A stretch of DNA of 64,000 bases, taken from the NCBI RefSeq assembly GCF_000298195.1, contig NZ_BAHC01000053.1, forward strand, positions 17,610 through 81,609, in the 5' to 3' direction. The notes under the pieces were generated by a model. That model was not told the origin of the DNA and did no database searches. It worked only from the letters and a program-made list of their open reading frames with translations. This document shows positions 39,349-48,331 of the stretch, in pieces. The position numbers were made by a program, and so were the translations under genes. The DNA comes from Gordonia rhizosphera NBRC 16068 (lineage in GTDB: Bacteria > Actinomycetota > Actinomycetes > Mycobacteriales > Mycobacteriaceae). Numbering within the stretch: the stretch's first letter is position 1; the number at the start of each line of letters is the position of its first letter.

Positions 39349-40899
39349 ATGCCTGATGGCACCACAGCCGGGGATCAAGTCCGTCCACCGATGACGGCGA
39401 GGCTGGTTCTCGCCACACTGGGCCTCGCGATTGCCTTCGCGATCCCGGGCATCGACCCGCGGCTGCTGACGCTGAATCTCGGTGCTGTAGGCGAGGCGCT
39501 CGATGTGCCGCCCGGCCAACTCGGTTTCCTGGCCAGCGCGGCGTCGCTGGTGGTGGCGGCTGCAGTGTTGGCGGTGGGAAACCTCGGCGACATCTACGGA
39601 CTCAAACGCCTACTGGTCTACGGGCTGGTGGCGCATATCGGTGTCGAGTTGCTGGGCGGGCTCTCGCCGGGCTACGCGTTTCTACTGGTGACGCGCATGG
39701 CGGACGGGGTCGCGTTGACCGCGATGGCGGGGCTGTCGTTGGCGTTGCTGACCGTGTCGGTCCCGTCGACGATCCGGCCGGTGGCCATAGGCATCGTCAT
39801 GGCCACCGACGCCGTCCTCTATGGGCTCAGCCCTCTGGTCGGCGGGTGGGCGGTGGGGATCGTGGGCTGGCGAGCTTTGTTCGTCGTCACCCCGGTGCTG
39901 GCGCTGGTCGCGTTGCTGCTGATCGTCCGGTACGTCGCCGAGCCGCCGCGTCAGCGCGCCCGTGCGCTCGACGTCGTCGGAGTGGGTCTGTTCGGGGTGG
40001 CGCTGCTGGGCCTCATCTATGGGCTCAGCGCAGCCCAGAACGGGATCACCGCAGCGCAGGCATGGGCTCCGCTCCTCGGGTCGGCGTTGGCGATGGCGGT
40101 GTTCGTCCGCCACGAGCGACGCGCACCGTACCCGGCCTTGGAGTTGGCGCTCTTTGCCCGGCCCGCCTTCGTGGTGGCGCTGCTGGCGGTGTTGACGGTC
40201 GGCTTCTTGTGCGGAGGGTTCAGTGTCGTGCTCGGCCAGTTCGGCGGTCTCGTCCTGGGGCTGTCGGCAAAGACCATCGGGTTGGTCTATCTGCCGGGGA
40301 CCGTGCTACTGGCCACGGTCAGCATCCTGGCCGGGCACCTCGTCGCGAAGTACACCGCCCGTCCGGTCCTGATCAGCGGGCTGGTCGTGCTCGCCGCGAG
40401 CGGGCTGGTTCTCTCGATCATCGCCACACCCACCCTGGCGCTGTGGGTGCTGGTGCTGACCACCTTCTTGCTCAACCTCGGTGCCGACCTGGTCTCCACG
40501 CCGGCGTCGGACACCACCCTGTCCTACGCCGCACCCGACAAGGCCGGGTCGGTGGCGGCCATGCGCTCGACGTTCGGGACGGCCGGCTACGCGCTGGGCC
40601 CGACGGTCTACATCCTGGTGTTCAACGTGTTCTTCCAGCAGCAATGGATGGCCGACGCGCAGTCGCGCGGGATGTCGGCCGAAGAGGCCGGACGCGCCGT
40701 GGATTCGGTGGGGAGTTCGCTGGCGCACAGCCCGGGTGCGTCCATATTCGACCCCAATCTGGTGCAGCAGGCCTCGGGACTCGCGCTGGACTGGGACTTC
40801 ACCAATGCGATCCGCCTGACGATGCTGGCTGTCACCGTCGTACCTGTGGCCGTGGCGATCCTGGCGTACTTTCTCGTTCCACGGCGCGAGCGTGACTGA
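39349..40899 (+). CDS. MFS transporter, 14-TM drug exporter-like
   Basis: 516 residues with about 14 hydrophobic helices. The segment GNLGDIYGLKRLLVYG after TM2 is the MFS loop 2-3 motif. It is similar to EmrB/QacA-type proton antiporters. ATG 39349 gives a short polar N terminus (MPDGTTAGDQV) before the first helix; ATG 39391 is another candidate. It has no adjacent regulator, so the substrate is unknown. Confidence 0.8.
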   Translation: MPDGTTAGDQVRPPMTARLVLATLGLAIAFAIPGIDPRLLTLNLGAVGEALDVPPGQLGFLASAASLVVAAAVLAVGNLGDIYGLKRLLVYGLVAHIGVELLGGLSPGYAFLLVTRMADGVALTAMAGLSLALLTVSVPSTIRPVAIGIVMATDAVLYGLSPLVGGWAVGIVGWRALFVVTPVLALVALLLIVRYVAEPPRQRARALDVVGVGLFGVALLGLIYGLSAAQNGITAAQAWAPLLGSALAMAVFVRHERRAPYPALELALFARPAFVVALLAVLTVGFLCGGFSVVLGQFGGLVLGLSAKTIGLVYLPGTVLLATVSILAGHLVAKYTARPVLISGLVVLAASGLVLSIIATPTLALWVLVLTTFLLNLGADLVSTPASDTTLSYAAPDKAGSVAAMRSTFGTAGYALGPTVYILVFNVFFQQQWMADAQSRGMSAEEAGRAVDSVGSSLAHSPGASIFDPNLVQQASGLALDWDFTNAIRLTMLAVTVVPVAVAILAYFLVPRRERD

Positions 40900-41089
40900 C
40901 ACGAGGGACCGGCCCGCCGAGGGTGCGGCGCCGGTGTCGGTGCTCTCGCATGGGTCCGAGGGATATCGACGAGACTCGTGGTGAGCGCCTTTGCGATGAG
41001 TCACGCACCACCGCGCCGCGTCAAACCTTGGCAGCACGGAGTCGATACAGGCAACGGATGTTCTGGTGGCAGCACAACAGCGCGCGCAT

Positions 41090-41260
41090 ACGCGTCCATC
41101 AGCGCGGTCCGGGTACCTCGACCTCGACGAGCGCACCATCAGCCAGATGTCGCTGATGGCCGACTCAAGGCATATCGAGACGGGCACAAGGTTATTCGAC
41201 TCGACCTAACGAGGTCGACGCCGCTTCCACCGTCCGGGCCACGGTCAACGCCATTGCCAC
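41090..41260 (+). pseudogene. Excisionase-like (helix-turn-helix) gene remnant
   Basis: YLDLDERTISQM (from 41114) in one frame continues after a shift as DGRLKAYRDGHKVIRLDL in another, and then EVDAAS in a third. Together these spell the conserved core of excisionase-type MerR-like DNA-binding proteins of phages and integrative elements. Two frameshifts and no clear start or stop mean it is dead. Confidence 0.65.
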
Positions 41261-41389
41261 ATCCCGCATCCGCCCCGCCGGCCCGAGCATCTTCGCCAAC
41301 CCCAGGATGCCGGCTTGTGCCCACACCGCAGCCACATGCCCATGCGGCAGCGACCGCTCGATGGTCACCGAGGTGCCTGCCTGCCCGGC

Positions 41390-41636
41390 CGGCCGGCACC
41401 AGCGTGGCGCCTTTCAATGTCGCCTCGTTCGGAGGTGGCAACCACTTCTGTCCGGGTGCACCGCTCGCCCGGGCTGAAGGCCGGATCTCGCTCAACCGGA
41501 TCCTCGACCGGATGGTCGAATCCGAATTTCTGAGAATGCACACGGCCGGGATGATGCACGGCGCTACACCTACGAACCCAGCTGGCAGACGCAGGGGTTG
41601 ACCGAACTGCACCGTGAGTTCACGTCGTCCCGTTGA
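41390..41636 (+). pseudogene. Cytochrome P450, C-terminal fragment
   Basis: FGGGNHFCPGAPLARAEGRISL contains the heme-ligand Cys (41449-41451) of a P450, followed by NRILDRMVES. After a frameshift near 41550, RYTYEPSWQTQGLTELHREF completes a typical P450 C terminus with stop at 41634-41636. Nothing of the preceding ~330 residues remains. The intact ATPase gene ends 4 bp away on the other strand. Confidence 0.75.
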
Positions 41637-41639
41637 GCG

Positions 41640-44096
41640 TCAGCCAGCCGTAGGTTTTCGCGTCGGCATGGGTCCGCTCGAGCGATCAAAGCGACCGGGG
41701 TGCCGGTCGAGCCACCAATTGGTGCCCAGCTTCACCCGGTCCTCGACCAGGAACCAGAACAGCGCGTAGGCCCACACCACGCCGGCCCAACCCCAGCCCA
41801 ACGGGGTCATGAGCGCCCCGTAGACGGCGATGAATGTCGCCACAATTTGGGTGCCGATGACCGCGGTGAGCAGTATCGGCGCGGGCCAGGGCCGTGACCA
41901 GAACGGACCGCGGGTGCGTGTGACGAAGATGGTGAAGTGCCCGGAGACGGACAGCTTGAGATACATCAGGGTGCGGATCGTGTCTTGGTCGAGGTCGAAC
42001 ACCTTCTCGGCGAGCGCGAACAGCAGAAAGGTCTCGGCCACACCCATCAGGCCCAGCGCGCTGGCCAGCGTGAGCACGCCGCGCATATCCCACGCTGCGG
42101 GTTTGGCTGAGCCGCGGACGTTGTCGTAGGCGATGGCCAGGATGGCGCCGTCGTTGAGCACGGCCAGAAACACAATCATCACGGTGGTGACCGGGAAGAA
42201 GTTCACCGCCACGATCGCCAGGGTGATCAGCAACAGCACCCGGATGGTCTCGGCGATACGGTAGGTGGCGTAGTTGGTCATCCGCGCAAAAATTTCGCGA
42301 GCCTGCCGGATCGCCGCCACGATCACCGACAACCCGGGAGCCAGCAGCACGACGTCGGCGGCGGCACGGGCGGCATCGGTGGCGCCGGCGACGGCGATGC
42401 CGGCATCGGCTTGCTTGAGCGCGGGAGCATCGTTGACCCCATCGCCGGTCATCCCGACGATGTGGCCCCGTGACTGCAGCAGCCGCACGATGCGATATTT
42501 GTGTTCGGGAAACACCTGCGCGAACCCGTCGGCCTCCTCCACCCCAGCGCCCAATTCGCCATCCGTGCCAGGGGTCTCGAGGGCGCTGGCGTCGAGGATG
42601 TGGTCGCCCAGGCCGACCTCACGCGCGATCTCGGCGCCGATGGCGATCTGGTCGCCGGTCACCATCTTCACATCAATGCCCTCATCCCGTGCAGCCCCAA
42701 CGGTGGCGGCTGAGTCGTCGCGGGGCGGGTCGGCCAACGCGAGCACCCCCAGCAGTCGCCACGGCCCATCGGCATCCGCACGAGCCACCCCCAACGATCG
42801 GTAGCCGTGGCCGGCGAATCGCTCGACCGCAGCGGCGACCTCGCTCGCCGAACCATCCTGGTCGCACAGGGCGGCAATGACCTGCGGAGCGCCCTTGCTG
42901 ACCCGAAAACGCTGTCCGTCGGAAGCGCGGAGTGCCGCTGAGGCGCGTTTGACCACCGGATCGAACGGGTCGAAGCGCTCCACCTGCACCTGCGGAACCT
43001 GGTCGGCGACGGCCAGGATGGCCAGATCGATGGGGTCGCGGTCCTCGGCGCGCGAGGCGAGTGCCGCCGCCGCGAACAGCTGGTGATCCTTGACGCCCGA
43101 TGCATTCCAGTGGGCAGCCAGCGCGAGCCGGTTCTGGGTGAGGGTGCCGGTCTTGTCCGAGCACAACACGTCGATCCCGCCGAGTTCTTCGACTGCGGGC
43201 AGATGACTGACCACCGCCTGCTGGCGGGCCAGCTTGCGCGCCCCGACCGCCATCGTCACCGACAACACCGCCGGCAACGCCACCGGAACCGAGGCGATCG
43301 TGACCACCAGCGCGAACTCGAGTGTCTGCAATACCGGGTTCCCCCGAATCAACGAGACCACCACGGTCAGCGTCACCAGCGCCACCGCAATGCCGATGAG
43401 GTAGTTGCCGATCCGCAGCACCGCCCGCTGGAAATGGCTGACCGTGCCCGCGGACTCGACCAGTGCGGTGGTCTTTCCCATGTACGAGGAGGCCCCGGTG
43501 GCGTATACGACCCCGTTCCCCTCACCGCGCACCAGCACCGACCCTGAGTACAGCGCATCTCCGACACCGCGGGTCACCGCCAGGGATTCCCCCGTCAGTG
43601 CGGACTGGTCGACCTCCAGGGACACGTCGTCGAGCACCCTCAGGTCCGCGGGAACCACATCGCCCAAGCGAACCCGCACCACGTCACCGGGCACCAGCTC
43701 GCGGGTCGCGACGACCCCCCAGGCCCCGTCCCGCAACACGCGCGCCGACGCCGCCAGACGCTGCTTCAGCGCAGCGATCGCATTGGCTGCCTGATGTTCC
43801 TCGACGAACGCCACCACGCCATTCATCGCCAACAACACCGCGATGATCACCGCGTCGGTCCAATGCCTCACCAGAAGCGACAGCACCAGCGCGGCCTCGA
43901 TCATCCACGGGATCGGCCCCCAGAAATAGCCCAGGAACACCAGCACCGGGTTGCGGCGCTTCTCGATGATCTCGTTGGGTCCGCACCGCTGCAACCGTGA
44001 TTGCGCCTGCACCGAGGTCAGCCCCTGAGGGGAACTGTCCAATTCGGTCAACGCCGCGGACAGAGGGATCGCCGTCAAATCGACTGCTTCGGCCAT
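41640..44096 (-). CDS. P-type ATPase, P3A (plasma-membrane proton pump)-like
   Basis: 818 residues. The phosphorylation site is in CSDKTGTLTQN, with the actuator motif SALTGES and hinge MTGDGVNDAPALKQAD. About ten transmembrane helices include the long pair before and after the catalytic loop. There are no Cys-Pro-Cys or heavy-metal-binding domains, and the short N terminus and overall order fit the H+-exporting P3A group found in some bacteria and archaea. It is intact although flanked by four broken genes, so it may be kept by selection, for example for acid tolerance. Confidence 0.82.
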   Translation of the reverse strand: MAEAVDLTAIPLSAALTELDSSPQGLTSVQAQSRLQRCGPNEIIEKRRNPVLVFLGYFWGPIPWMIEAALVLSLLVRHWTDAVIIAVLLAMNGVVAFVEEHQAANAIAALKQRLAASARVLRDGAWGVVATRELVPGDVVRVRLGDVVPADLRVLDDVSLEVDQSALTGESLAVTRGVGDALYSGSVLVRGEGNGVVYATGASSYMGKTTALVESAGTVSHFQRAVLRIGNYLIGIAVALVTLTVVVSLIRGNPVLQTLEFALVVTIASVPVALPAVLSVTMAVGARKLARQQAVVSHLPAVEELGGIDVLCSDKTGTLTQNRLALAAHWNASGVKDHQLFAAAALASRAEDRDPIDLAILAVADQVPQVQVERFDPFDPVVKRASAALRASDGQRFRVSKGAPQVIAALCDQDGSASEVAAAVERFAGHGYRSLGVARADADGPWRLLGVLALADPPRDDSAATVGAARDEGIDVKMVTGDQIAIGAEIAREVGLGDHILDASALETPGTDGELGAGVEEADGFAQVFPEHKYRIVRLLQSRGHIVGMTGDGVNDAPALKQADAGIAVAGATDAARAAADVVLLAPGLSVIVAAIRQAREIFARMTNYATYRIAETIRVLLLITLAIVAVNFFPVTTVMIVFLAVLNDGAILAIAYDNVRGSAKPAAWDMRGVLTLASALGLMGVAETFLLFALAEKVFDLDQDTIRTLMYLKLSVSGHFTIFVTRTRGPFWSRPWPAPILLTAVIGTQIVATFIAVYGALMTPLGWGWAGVVWAYALFWFLVEDRVKLGTNWWLDRHPGRFDRSSGPMPTRKPTAG

Positions 44097-44192
44097 CGGC
44101 CGTTCTCCTCCCTATGAGGCCTGCCCATGAGGCCGTATCCATGGATGGGACGGCCAAGGCGGGAAGGCATGCCGTCGTTGGCGCGCCGCGTT

Positions 44193-44764
44193 TTACTGTG
44201 GCGTCGGCCCGTTCCCGCCGAGCATCTCCTCCTGCGCTTCCGCCAACTCGACTTTGGCAGCGGCGTCGACCCGCGGGTATTGCGGGTTGAGGGCCCGCGC
44301 GTCTCCAGCAGCACAGCCGAGGTCGACAGGTGGCCGAGCGCCTGCTCATCCTTGGAGACGTTTGGGAACAGCTTGACGACGACAGTGCCGTTGTCGGTGA
44401 AGTAGCGCTCCCAATCGTTGATGTCGCGATACCGCCGGTGCCAGATGCTTTCCGCGTCGAGCGCTGCGGTGCGGGGCCACAGTGTCTCCGGGTGCACGCG
44501 GGTGATCAACACGTTCTCGTAGTGCGACCGGTTGAACACCGCGATGCGCCCCAGTTCCGGCAGCGCTCTCTGGTGGCGCAAGAGGTAGTCATGGGCCCGC
44601 TCGGCCGCCGCTCGCGACTTGAAGCTGGAAACGTCGACACCCTCGGGATTGAGACGGCTCATGACGTGCTTGATCGTACTGTCCTTGCCCGCTTCGATGG
44701 CCTGAAGAACAATCACCGGCGCGCGGTCGGCATGGGCCAGGAACCGGTCCTGCAACTCCAGCAC
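44193..44764 (-). pseudogene. Polyphosphate kinase 2, truncated and internally deleted
   Basis: From 44764 the frame reads LELQDRFLAHADRAPVIVLQ, then a Walker A-like AIEAGKDST that is one residue shorter than the usual DAAGKDGT, then HVMSRLNPEGV, FNRSHYENVLITRVHPE and KLFPNVSKDEQ, all typical of PPK2. Immediately afterwards ~70 residues of the family (lid and second half) are missing, and the C-terminal ALNPQYPRVDAAAKVELAEA appears in another frame, ending at TAA 44193-44195. The N terminus is also cut: a stop lies directly upstream and phage capsid sequence begins there. Confidence 0.75.
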
Positions 44765-45048
44765 TCATCGCCTCGCGGTTCTACTTGAATCCAGACCCGA
44801 CCGCCGAAGAGGCGGCCCGGCTCTCGGGGATTCAGGTTGTGCTGACGACGCAGATGACCGCAGGGAGCTGCCTGATCGCCGACAGCCACCGGGCGATGCG
44901 ACTGTTTGTGCGCGAAGGTATCCGCTGCGCATGGGCCCATCCAAACGCCGACGACTTTGTCACGAACCAGGCGGCATTCCTCGCCGAGGAGCGCATCACG
45001 CTCGGCGTACTGCGCCCGACGGCGATCGCCGTCGTCACCGGGTCGTGA
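44761..45048 (+). pseudogene. HK97-type phage major capsid protein, C-terminal fragment
   Basis: The frame ALIASRFYLNPDPTAEEAARLSG, then IQVVLTTQMTAGSCLIAD, LFVREGIRCAWAHPNADDFV and LAEERITLGVLRPTAIAVV matches the end of HK97-fold major capsid proteins (~95 residues of ~300). It abuts the broken end of the polyphosphate kinase gene at ~44760, the likely deletion or recombination breakpoint. It is a prophage relic. Confidence 0.65.
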
Positions 45049-45143
45049 AGACGAGCGACATCCAGCAACCCGTCGAGACCGGAACCACCCAGACCGTGAC
45101 GATCGCCGGCAATGTCCGCTGCATCAATGACGGCAACCTGTAG
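45045..45143 (+). CDS. Tiny phage-type ORF after the capsid fragment (32 aa)
   Basis: GTG at 45045 overlaps the capsid stop (GTGA) and encodes MKTSDIQQPVETGTTQT...INDGNL to a TAG at 45141-45143. The coupling suggests the next gene of the former phage head operon, possibly shortened. No homologue recognised. Confidence 0.35.
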   Translation: MKTSDIQQPVETGTTQTVTIAGNVRCINDGNL

Positions 45144-45231
45144 TCCCCAGGTCGATGCGTTCATGACGAGCCTCTCAGGTCGGGGTTTTCCGTCCTGGTC
45201 ACGCGGTCGCTGTAGCACGCTAGTTGCATGA

Positions 45232-45273
45232 AACGCAGGTCAGGGCCGGTAAAAACCGGCCCTGACCTGCGTT
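45232..45273 (-). terminator. Perfect 19-bp hairpin after the tRNA cluster
   Basis: Arms 45232-45250 and 45255-45273 pair without mismatch around AAAA (UUUU in the minus-strand RNA). It lies 5 bp beyond the tRNA-Val CCA end and should terminate the minus-strand tRNA unit. Confidence 0.8.
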
Positions 45274-45278
45274 GACTG

Positions 45279-45353
45279 TGGTGCGCGATACTGGGATTGA
45301 ACCAGTGACCTCTTCCGTGTCAGGGAAGCGCTCTCCCGCTGAGCTAATCGCGC
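45279..45353 (-). tRNA. tRNA-Val(GAC)
   Basis: Cloverleaf with acceptor GCGCGAT/ATCGCGC, anticodon loop CTGACAC (anticodon GAC), TTCAATC in the T loop and an encoded CCA end (45279-45281). Confidence 0.93.
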
Positions 45354-45367
45354 GTGTGAAATTGGTG

Positions 45368-45441
45368 TGGAGGTGGCGACGGGAATCGAACCCGTGTACA
45401 CGGCTTTGCAGGCCGTTGCCTCACCACTCGGCCACACCACC
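45368..45441 (-). tRNA. tRNA-Cys(GCA)
   Basis: Acceptor GGTGGTG/CGCCACC, anticodon GCA in CTGCAAA, GGTTCGATTCC T arm and encoded TCCA end. Confidence 0.93.
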
Positions 45442-45463
45442 AGATGCGAGAGGACTCGCCTCG

Positions 45464-45536
45464 AGCGGATGACGGGATTCGAACCCGCGACCCTCACCTT
45501 GGCAAGGTGATGCGCTACCAGCTGCGCTACATCCGC
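45464..45536 (-). tRNA. tRNA-Gly(GCC)
   Basis: Acceptor GCGGATG/CATCCGC, anticodon GCC in TTGCCAA, GGTTCGAATCC T arm. CCA is not encoded. First gene of the Gly-Cys-Val unit. Confidence 0.93.
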
Positions 45537-45585
45537 GTGGTCGGGAGCGATCTTGTGGACCGTGTTGCTCTCGACGCGATTGGGA

Positions 45586-45615
45586 ACACTATCCGAACAA
45601 AACGTGCAACACCAA
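45586..45615 (-). promoter_or_regulatory. Possible promoter of the Gly-Cys-Val tRNA unit
   Basis: TTGGTG (45610-45615) and TAGTGT (45586-45591) on the minus strand are 18 bp apart and lie ~50 bp upstream of tRNA-Gly. Confidence 0.4.
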
Positions 45616-45691
45616 ATCGCCTGGTCAGGGCGCTGGAAGTGGTGCGCGCGCGGCTCCCAGGTGGATCTGTGCCGGGATGGCGGGGCGGATT

Positions 45692-45719
45692 TTGGAACTC
45701 GCACCCAAGCGTGTAACCT
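45692..45719 (+). promoter_or_regulatory. Possible promoter of tRNA-Val(CAC)
   Basis: TTGGAA (45692-45697), 16-bp spacer, TAACCT (45714-45719), about 36 bp before the tRNA 5' end. Confidence 0.5.
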
Positions 45720-45755
45720 TCTCCCTCGTGCACCGGCGCCGACCGCGCCGCGCGC

Positions 45756-45827
45756 GGTCCCGTGGCTCAGTGGAAGAGCGTCCCGTTCACACCGGGGAGG
45801 TCGCTGGTTCGATCCCAGCCGGGACCA
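45756..45827 (+). tRNA. tRNA-Val(CAC)
   Basis: Acceptor GGTCCCG/CGGGACC, anticodon CAC in TTCACAC, GGTTCGATCCC T arm. CCA is not encoded. Divergent from the other three tRNA genes. Confidence 0.92.
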
Positions 45828-45840
45828 CAGAGAACGACGC

Positions 45841-45873
45841 GAGGCCCTCTCCGCAGACTGCGGGGAGGGCCTC
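45841..45873 (+). terminator. Hairpin after tRNA-Val(CAC)
   Basis: GAGGCCCTCTCCGC and GCGGGGAGGGCCTC pair (one G-U) around AGACT, 13 bp after the tRNA. Confidence 0.7.
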
Positions 45874-45968
45874 ACTCGTTCGGCGCCTCGAGTCTCGACG
45901 CCCACTCAATCGGCCGACGCGCACTCGATCGATGAAGATCCGTGATGATCGGGCATTACTCTCGCAGA

Positions 45969-46439
45969 GTGAATCCTGCGCCGAATCTGACCCCGATCGC
46001 CTCGCTCATCGGTACCTGGACCGGTCCCGGCCGAGGTGAGTATCCGACGATCGACCCGTTCGACTACACAGAGACCATCACCATCGAGGACATCGGAAAA
46101 CCCTTCCTGGTCTACCGGCAGCGCACTCGCTCGGCGGCGGGCGTCCCGCTGCACACCGAATCCGGATTCCTCCGACTGCCGGCCGACGGCGTCGTCGAAT
46201 TCACCCTCGCGCAGCCGACCGGGCACACCGAACTGTGCGAGGGGGTCCTGGAGGTCGGCGACGGAGTTGTCGCACTCAGGATGTCCGGTGTCGTGACGGG
46301 AACGGCGACGGCGAAGTCGGTGGAGGCCACCGAACGTCGGTACCGTCTGGACGGGGACAGCCTGCGCACCGACTTCGCGATGGCGGCGGTCGGAGTGCCG
46401 ATGACCCATCACCTCACCTCGGAGCTGGGCCGCGTCTGA
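45969..46439 (+). CDS. Nitrobindin-like heme-binding beta-barrel protein
   Basis: 156 residues. The N-terminal GTWTGPGRGEYPTIDPFDYTE is the diagnostic GxWxGxGxGxYPTI motif of nitrobindins (THAP4/Rv2717c group), and MTHHLTSEL near the C terminus supplies the candidate heme-ligand His. These proteins bind heme in a lipocalin-like barrel and isomerise peroxynitrite. GTG 45969 was chosen since homologues start shortly before the motif; ATG 45942 would add nine residues. It stands alone. Confidence 0.8.
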   Translation: MNPAPNLTPIASLIGTWTGPGRGEYPTIDPFDYTETITIEDIGKPFLVYRQRTRSAAGVPLHTESGFLRLPADGVVEFTLAQPTGHTELCEGVLEVGDGVVALRMSGVVTGTATAKSVEATERRYRLDGDSLRTDFAMAAVGVPMTHHLTSELGRV

Positions 46440-46502
46440 TCCAGGCCGGCCACTCAACGTAGGTCGACGGCCCCGCGGGGCGGCTATCGAGTTTCCGCGC
46501 AC

Positions 46503-47003
46503 TCACGGACGCAGCTCGGTTCCGTCTCGCCACGATTCCCGCATGATCACATCGCCGGCCAGGCAGCCCTCGAACCGATCGGTGGGTAGGCCGCTTTCGA
46601 GGACCCAGCGGGTCAGTTCCTCCTCGACCACCGTGAGCAGACGCTGCGGATCCCACGGTTTGCTCACGTAGCGGTCCAGGTGCGCGGCGTTGATCGCCTC
46701 GATGGTGTCGGCCTGGGTGGCCATTCCGGTCAGCAGGATGCTGTGCACGCCACGGAAGCGGAAGTCCGAGCGCACCCGCGTCAGAAACTCCACCCCGGTC
46801 TCAACGGGCATCAGGTGGTCGCAGATCAGCAGTGCGATCGGCCGGCCGTGGCTGTCGGCATCCTCCAATTCCTCCCACGCCTCTGCCGCGGAGGTGCAGT
46901 CCACGATGGTGAAATGGGAGGTCAGCGGCTCGAGGTCGCGCAGCAGGGCGCTGCCCACCTCACGCTGGTCGTCCACACAAACGATCAAGGGAGCCGTGCT
47001 CAC
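46503..47003 (-). CDS. Stand-alone receiver-domain response regulator
   Basis: 166 residues. A REC domain with Asp11-Asp12, phosphoacceptor Asp62 (LLICDHLMP), the Thr of LLTGMAT and Lys of VSKPWD. After ~130 there is no DNA-binding domain, only a ~35-residue tail. GTG start overlaps the kinase stop by 4 bp. As it has no output domain it may act through protein contacts, for example on the kinase or a partner elsewhere. Confidence 0.88.
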   Translation of the reverse strand: MSTAPLIVCVDDQREVGSALLRDLEPLTSHFTIVDCTSAAEAWEELEDADSHGRPIALLICDHLMPVETGVEFLTRVRSDFRFRGVHSILLTGMATQADTIEAINAAHLDRYVSKPWDPQRLLTVVEEELTRWVLESGLPTDRFEGCLAGDVIMRESWRDGTELRP

Positions 47004-48331
47004 GTTGCTGCTCCGTTCGTCGGTTTCGGCGCGGAATGCTCACCCGCCGGGTGCGCCAGCGGAAGGCGGACCTCGAGTTGAGCACCGTGCGGGCTGACGT
47101 TGGACGCCCCGATCATGCCGCCGTACGCGGTGACGACCGACCGGGCGAGGCTCAGCCCGAGACCCAGCCCCATGCTCGTCCGGCCGGGCGCGCCGGTCAC
47201 CTGCGGGGAGAAGATCTCCGGCAGGATGTCGGGGCTGATCCCGGGTCCGTTGTCGGTCATCCGGACCCGGGCCATCCCGCCGGCGACATCGCACTCGACG
47301 CGCAACCGAGGCGGCTCGGGCAGCCCGGGGGCGCGCAAGGCGTTCGCGGCATTGCGGGCGAGGTTCGCCCAGACCTGATCGAGCTGCAGGCGGTCGCAGC
47401 GGACCTGGACGTCCGGCTGCGAAACCATCTCGACATCCACCCCGGACAGCAGGTGCCGGACCAGTCCCAGCCCCGAGTCCACTGACGCGGCGACGTCGAC
47501 GGTGCTGGTGTGCGGCTGGCGGCGCTGTCCCAACGCATGCATCTGGTCCAGCACGTGACGGGTGTGGCCGATCGCCGACGTGGCGTCGGCCAGCGCCTCG
47601 CCGATCTCGAAGAACTCCAGCATGTCCCCGGAGTCCTCACCCGGGTCCGGGTCGGGCAGGCCGGCGCGGGCCCAGCGGCGGGCGAAGCTCTCGCTCCAGC
47701 CGTGCCGGGCGGCCAGTTCCCGGGCCCGCTGTCGCACCTGTGCCGACGACGGGTGCGGATGCTCCGCCCGGCCGGCGGTGAAGGCGTCGACGACCTCCGC
47801 ACTGCGACCCTGCAGCAGGCGCTGGGTCACCACCCGATCGAGCCACGACCAGCCCTGCAAGGCAACGGTCAGGGTGTTGTTGAGTTCGTGCGCGATCCCG
47901 GCGCCGAACTGCGCGACGCCGAGCATCCGCTCCAGCTCGCTGCGCTGCATATCCCGCCGATGCAGGGCGTGGATCACCAGCGGGACCAGGTTCGCGTCCA
48001 CCGACTCCTTGCGCTCGGCGGGGATCACCGCCCGGTCCAGGTAGGCCAGTGACACCTCACCCATCGCCACCATGTCGTAGACGGAGACATGCGGCCGGCC
48101 GAAGAAGCTGTTGACCCCGGCCAGGTCGCCGCTGCGCAGCACGAAGAGCTCACGCCACACGCCTTGCTCATCCTCGCCTTCGCAGCGCAGTTCGCCCTCG
48201 AGCACCAGGTATAGGCGGGTGTTCGGCTGCCCGACCCGCATCAGTGCCTCGCCCGGGGCGAGGGTCTGCGTGCGTGCGTCCGGGCCGAAGTACTCCGCGG
48301 CGACGTCGAGATGCTTCTCGGGGCGGCTCAT
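47000..48331 (-). CDS. Sensor histidine kinase with N-terminal cyclic-nucleotide-binding-like domain
   Basis: 443 residues, no membrane segments. Residues ~12-120 form a CRP/cNMP-type barrel (LAPGEALMRVGQPNTRLYLVLEGEL). The H-box is GAGIAHELNNTLTV with His148, followed by an unusually long insert (~165-260). The HATPase_c domain is at ~315-430 with N-box NLARNAANAL, DNGPGIS and GLGLGLSLAR. It is soluble and overlaps both the transporter gene before it and the receiver gene after it by 4 bp, so signal input may come from the transporter or a bound ligand. Confidence 0.85.
   Translation of the reverse strand: MSRPEKHLDVAAEYFGPDARTQTLAPGEALMRVGQPNTRLYLVLEGELRCEGEDEQGVWRELFVLRSGDLAGVNSFFGRPHVSVYDMVAMGEVSLAYLDRAVIPAERKESVDANLVPLVIHALHRRDMQRSELERMLGVAQFGAGIAHELNNTLTVALQGWSWLDRVVTQRLLQGRSAEVVDAFTAGRAEHPHPSSAQVRQRARELAARHGWSESFARRWARAGLPDPDPGEDSGDMLEFFEIGEALADATSAIGHTRHVLDQMHALGQRRQPHTSTVDVAASVDSGLGLVRHLLSGVDVEMVSQPDVQVRCDRLQLDQVWANLARNAANALRAPGLPEPPRLRVECDVAGGMARVRMTDNGPGISPDILPEIFSPQVTGAPGRTSMGLGLGLSLARSVVTAYGGMIGASNVSPHGAQLEVRLPLAHPAGEHSAPKPTNGAAT

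Noticed and set aside
39123..39365. Small minus-strand gene of ~80 codons
   Set aside because: Composition is Arg/Ala/Thr-rich, overlaps the MFS start region, and resembles a regulator only vaguely.
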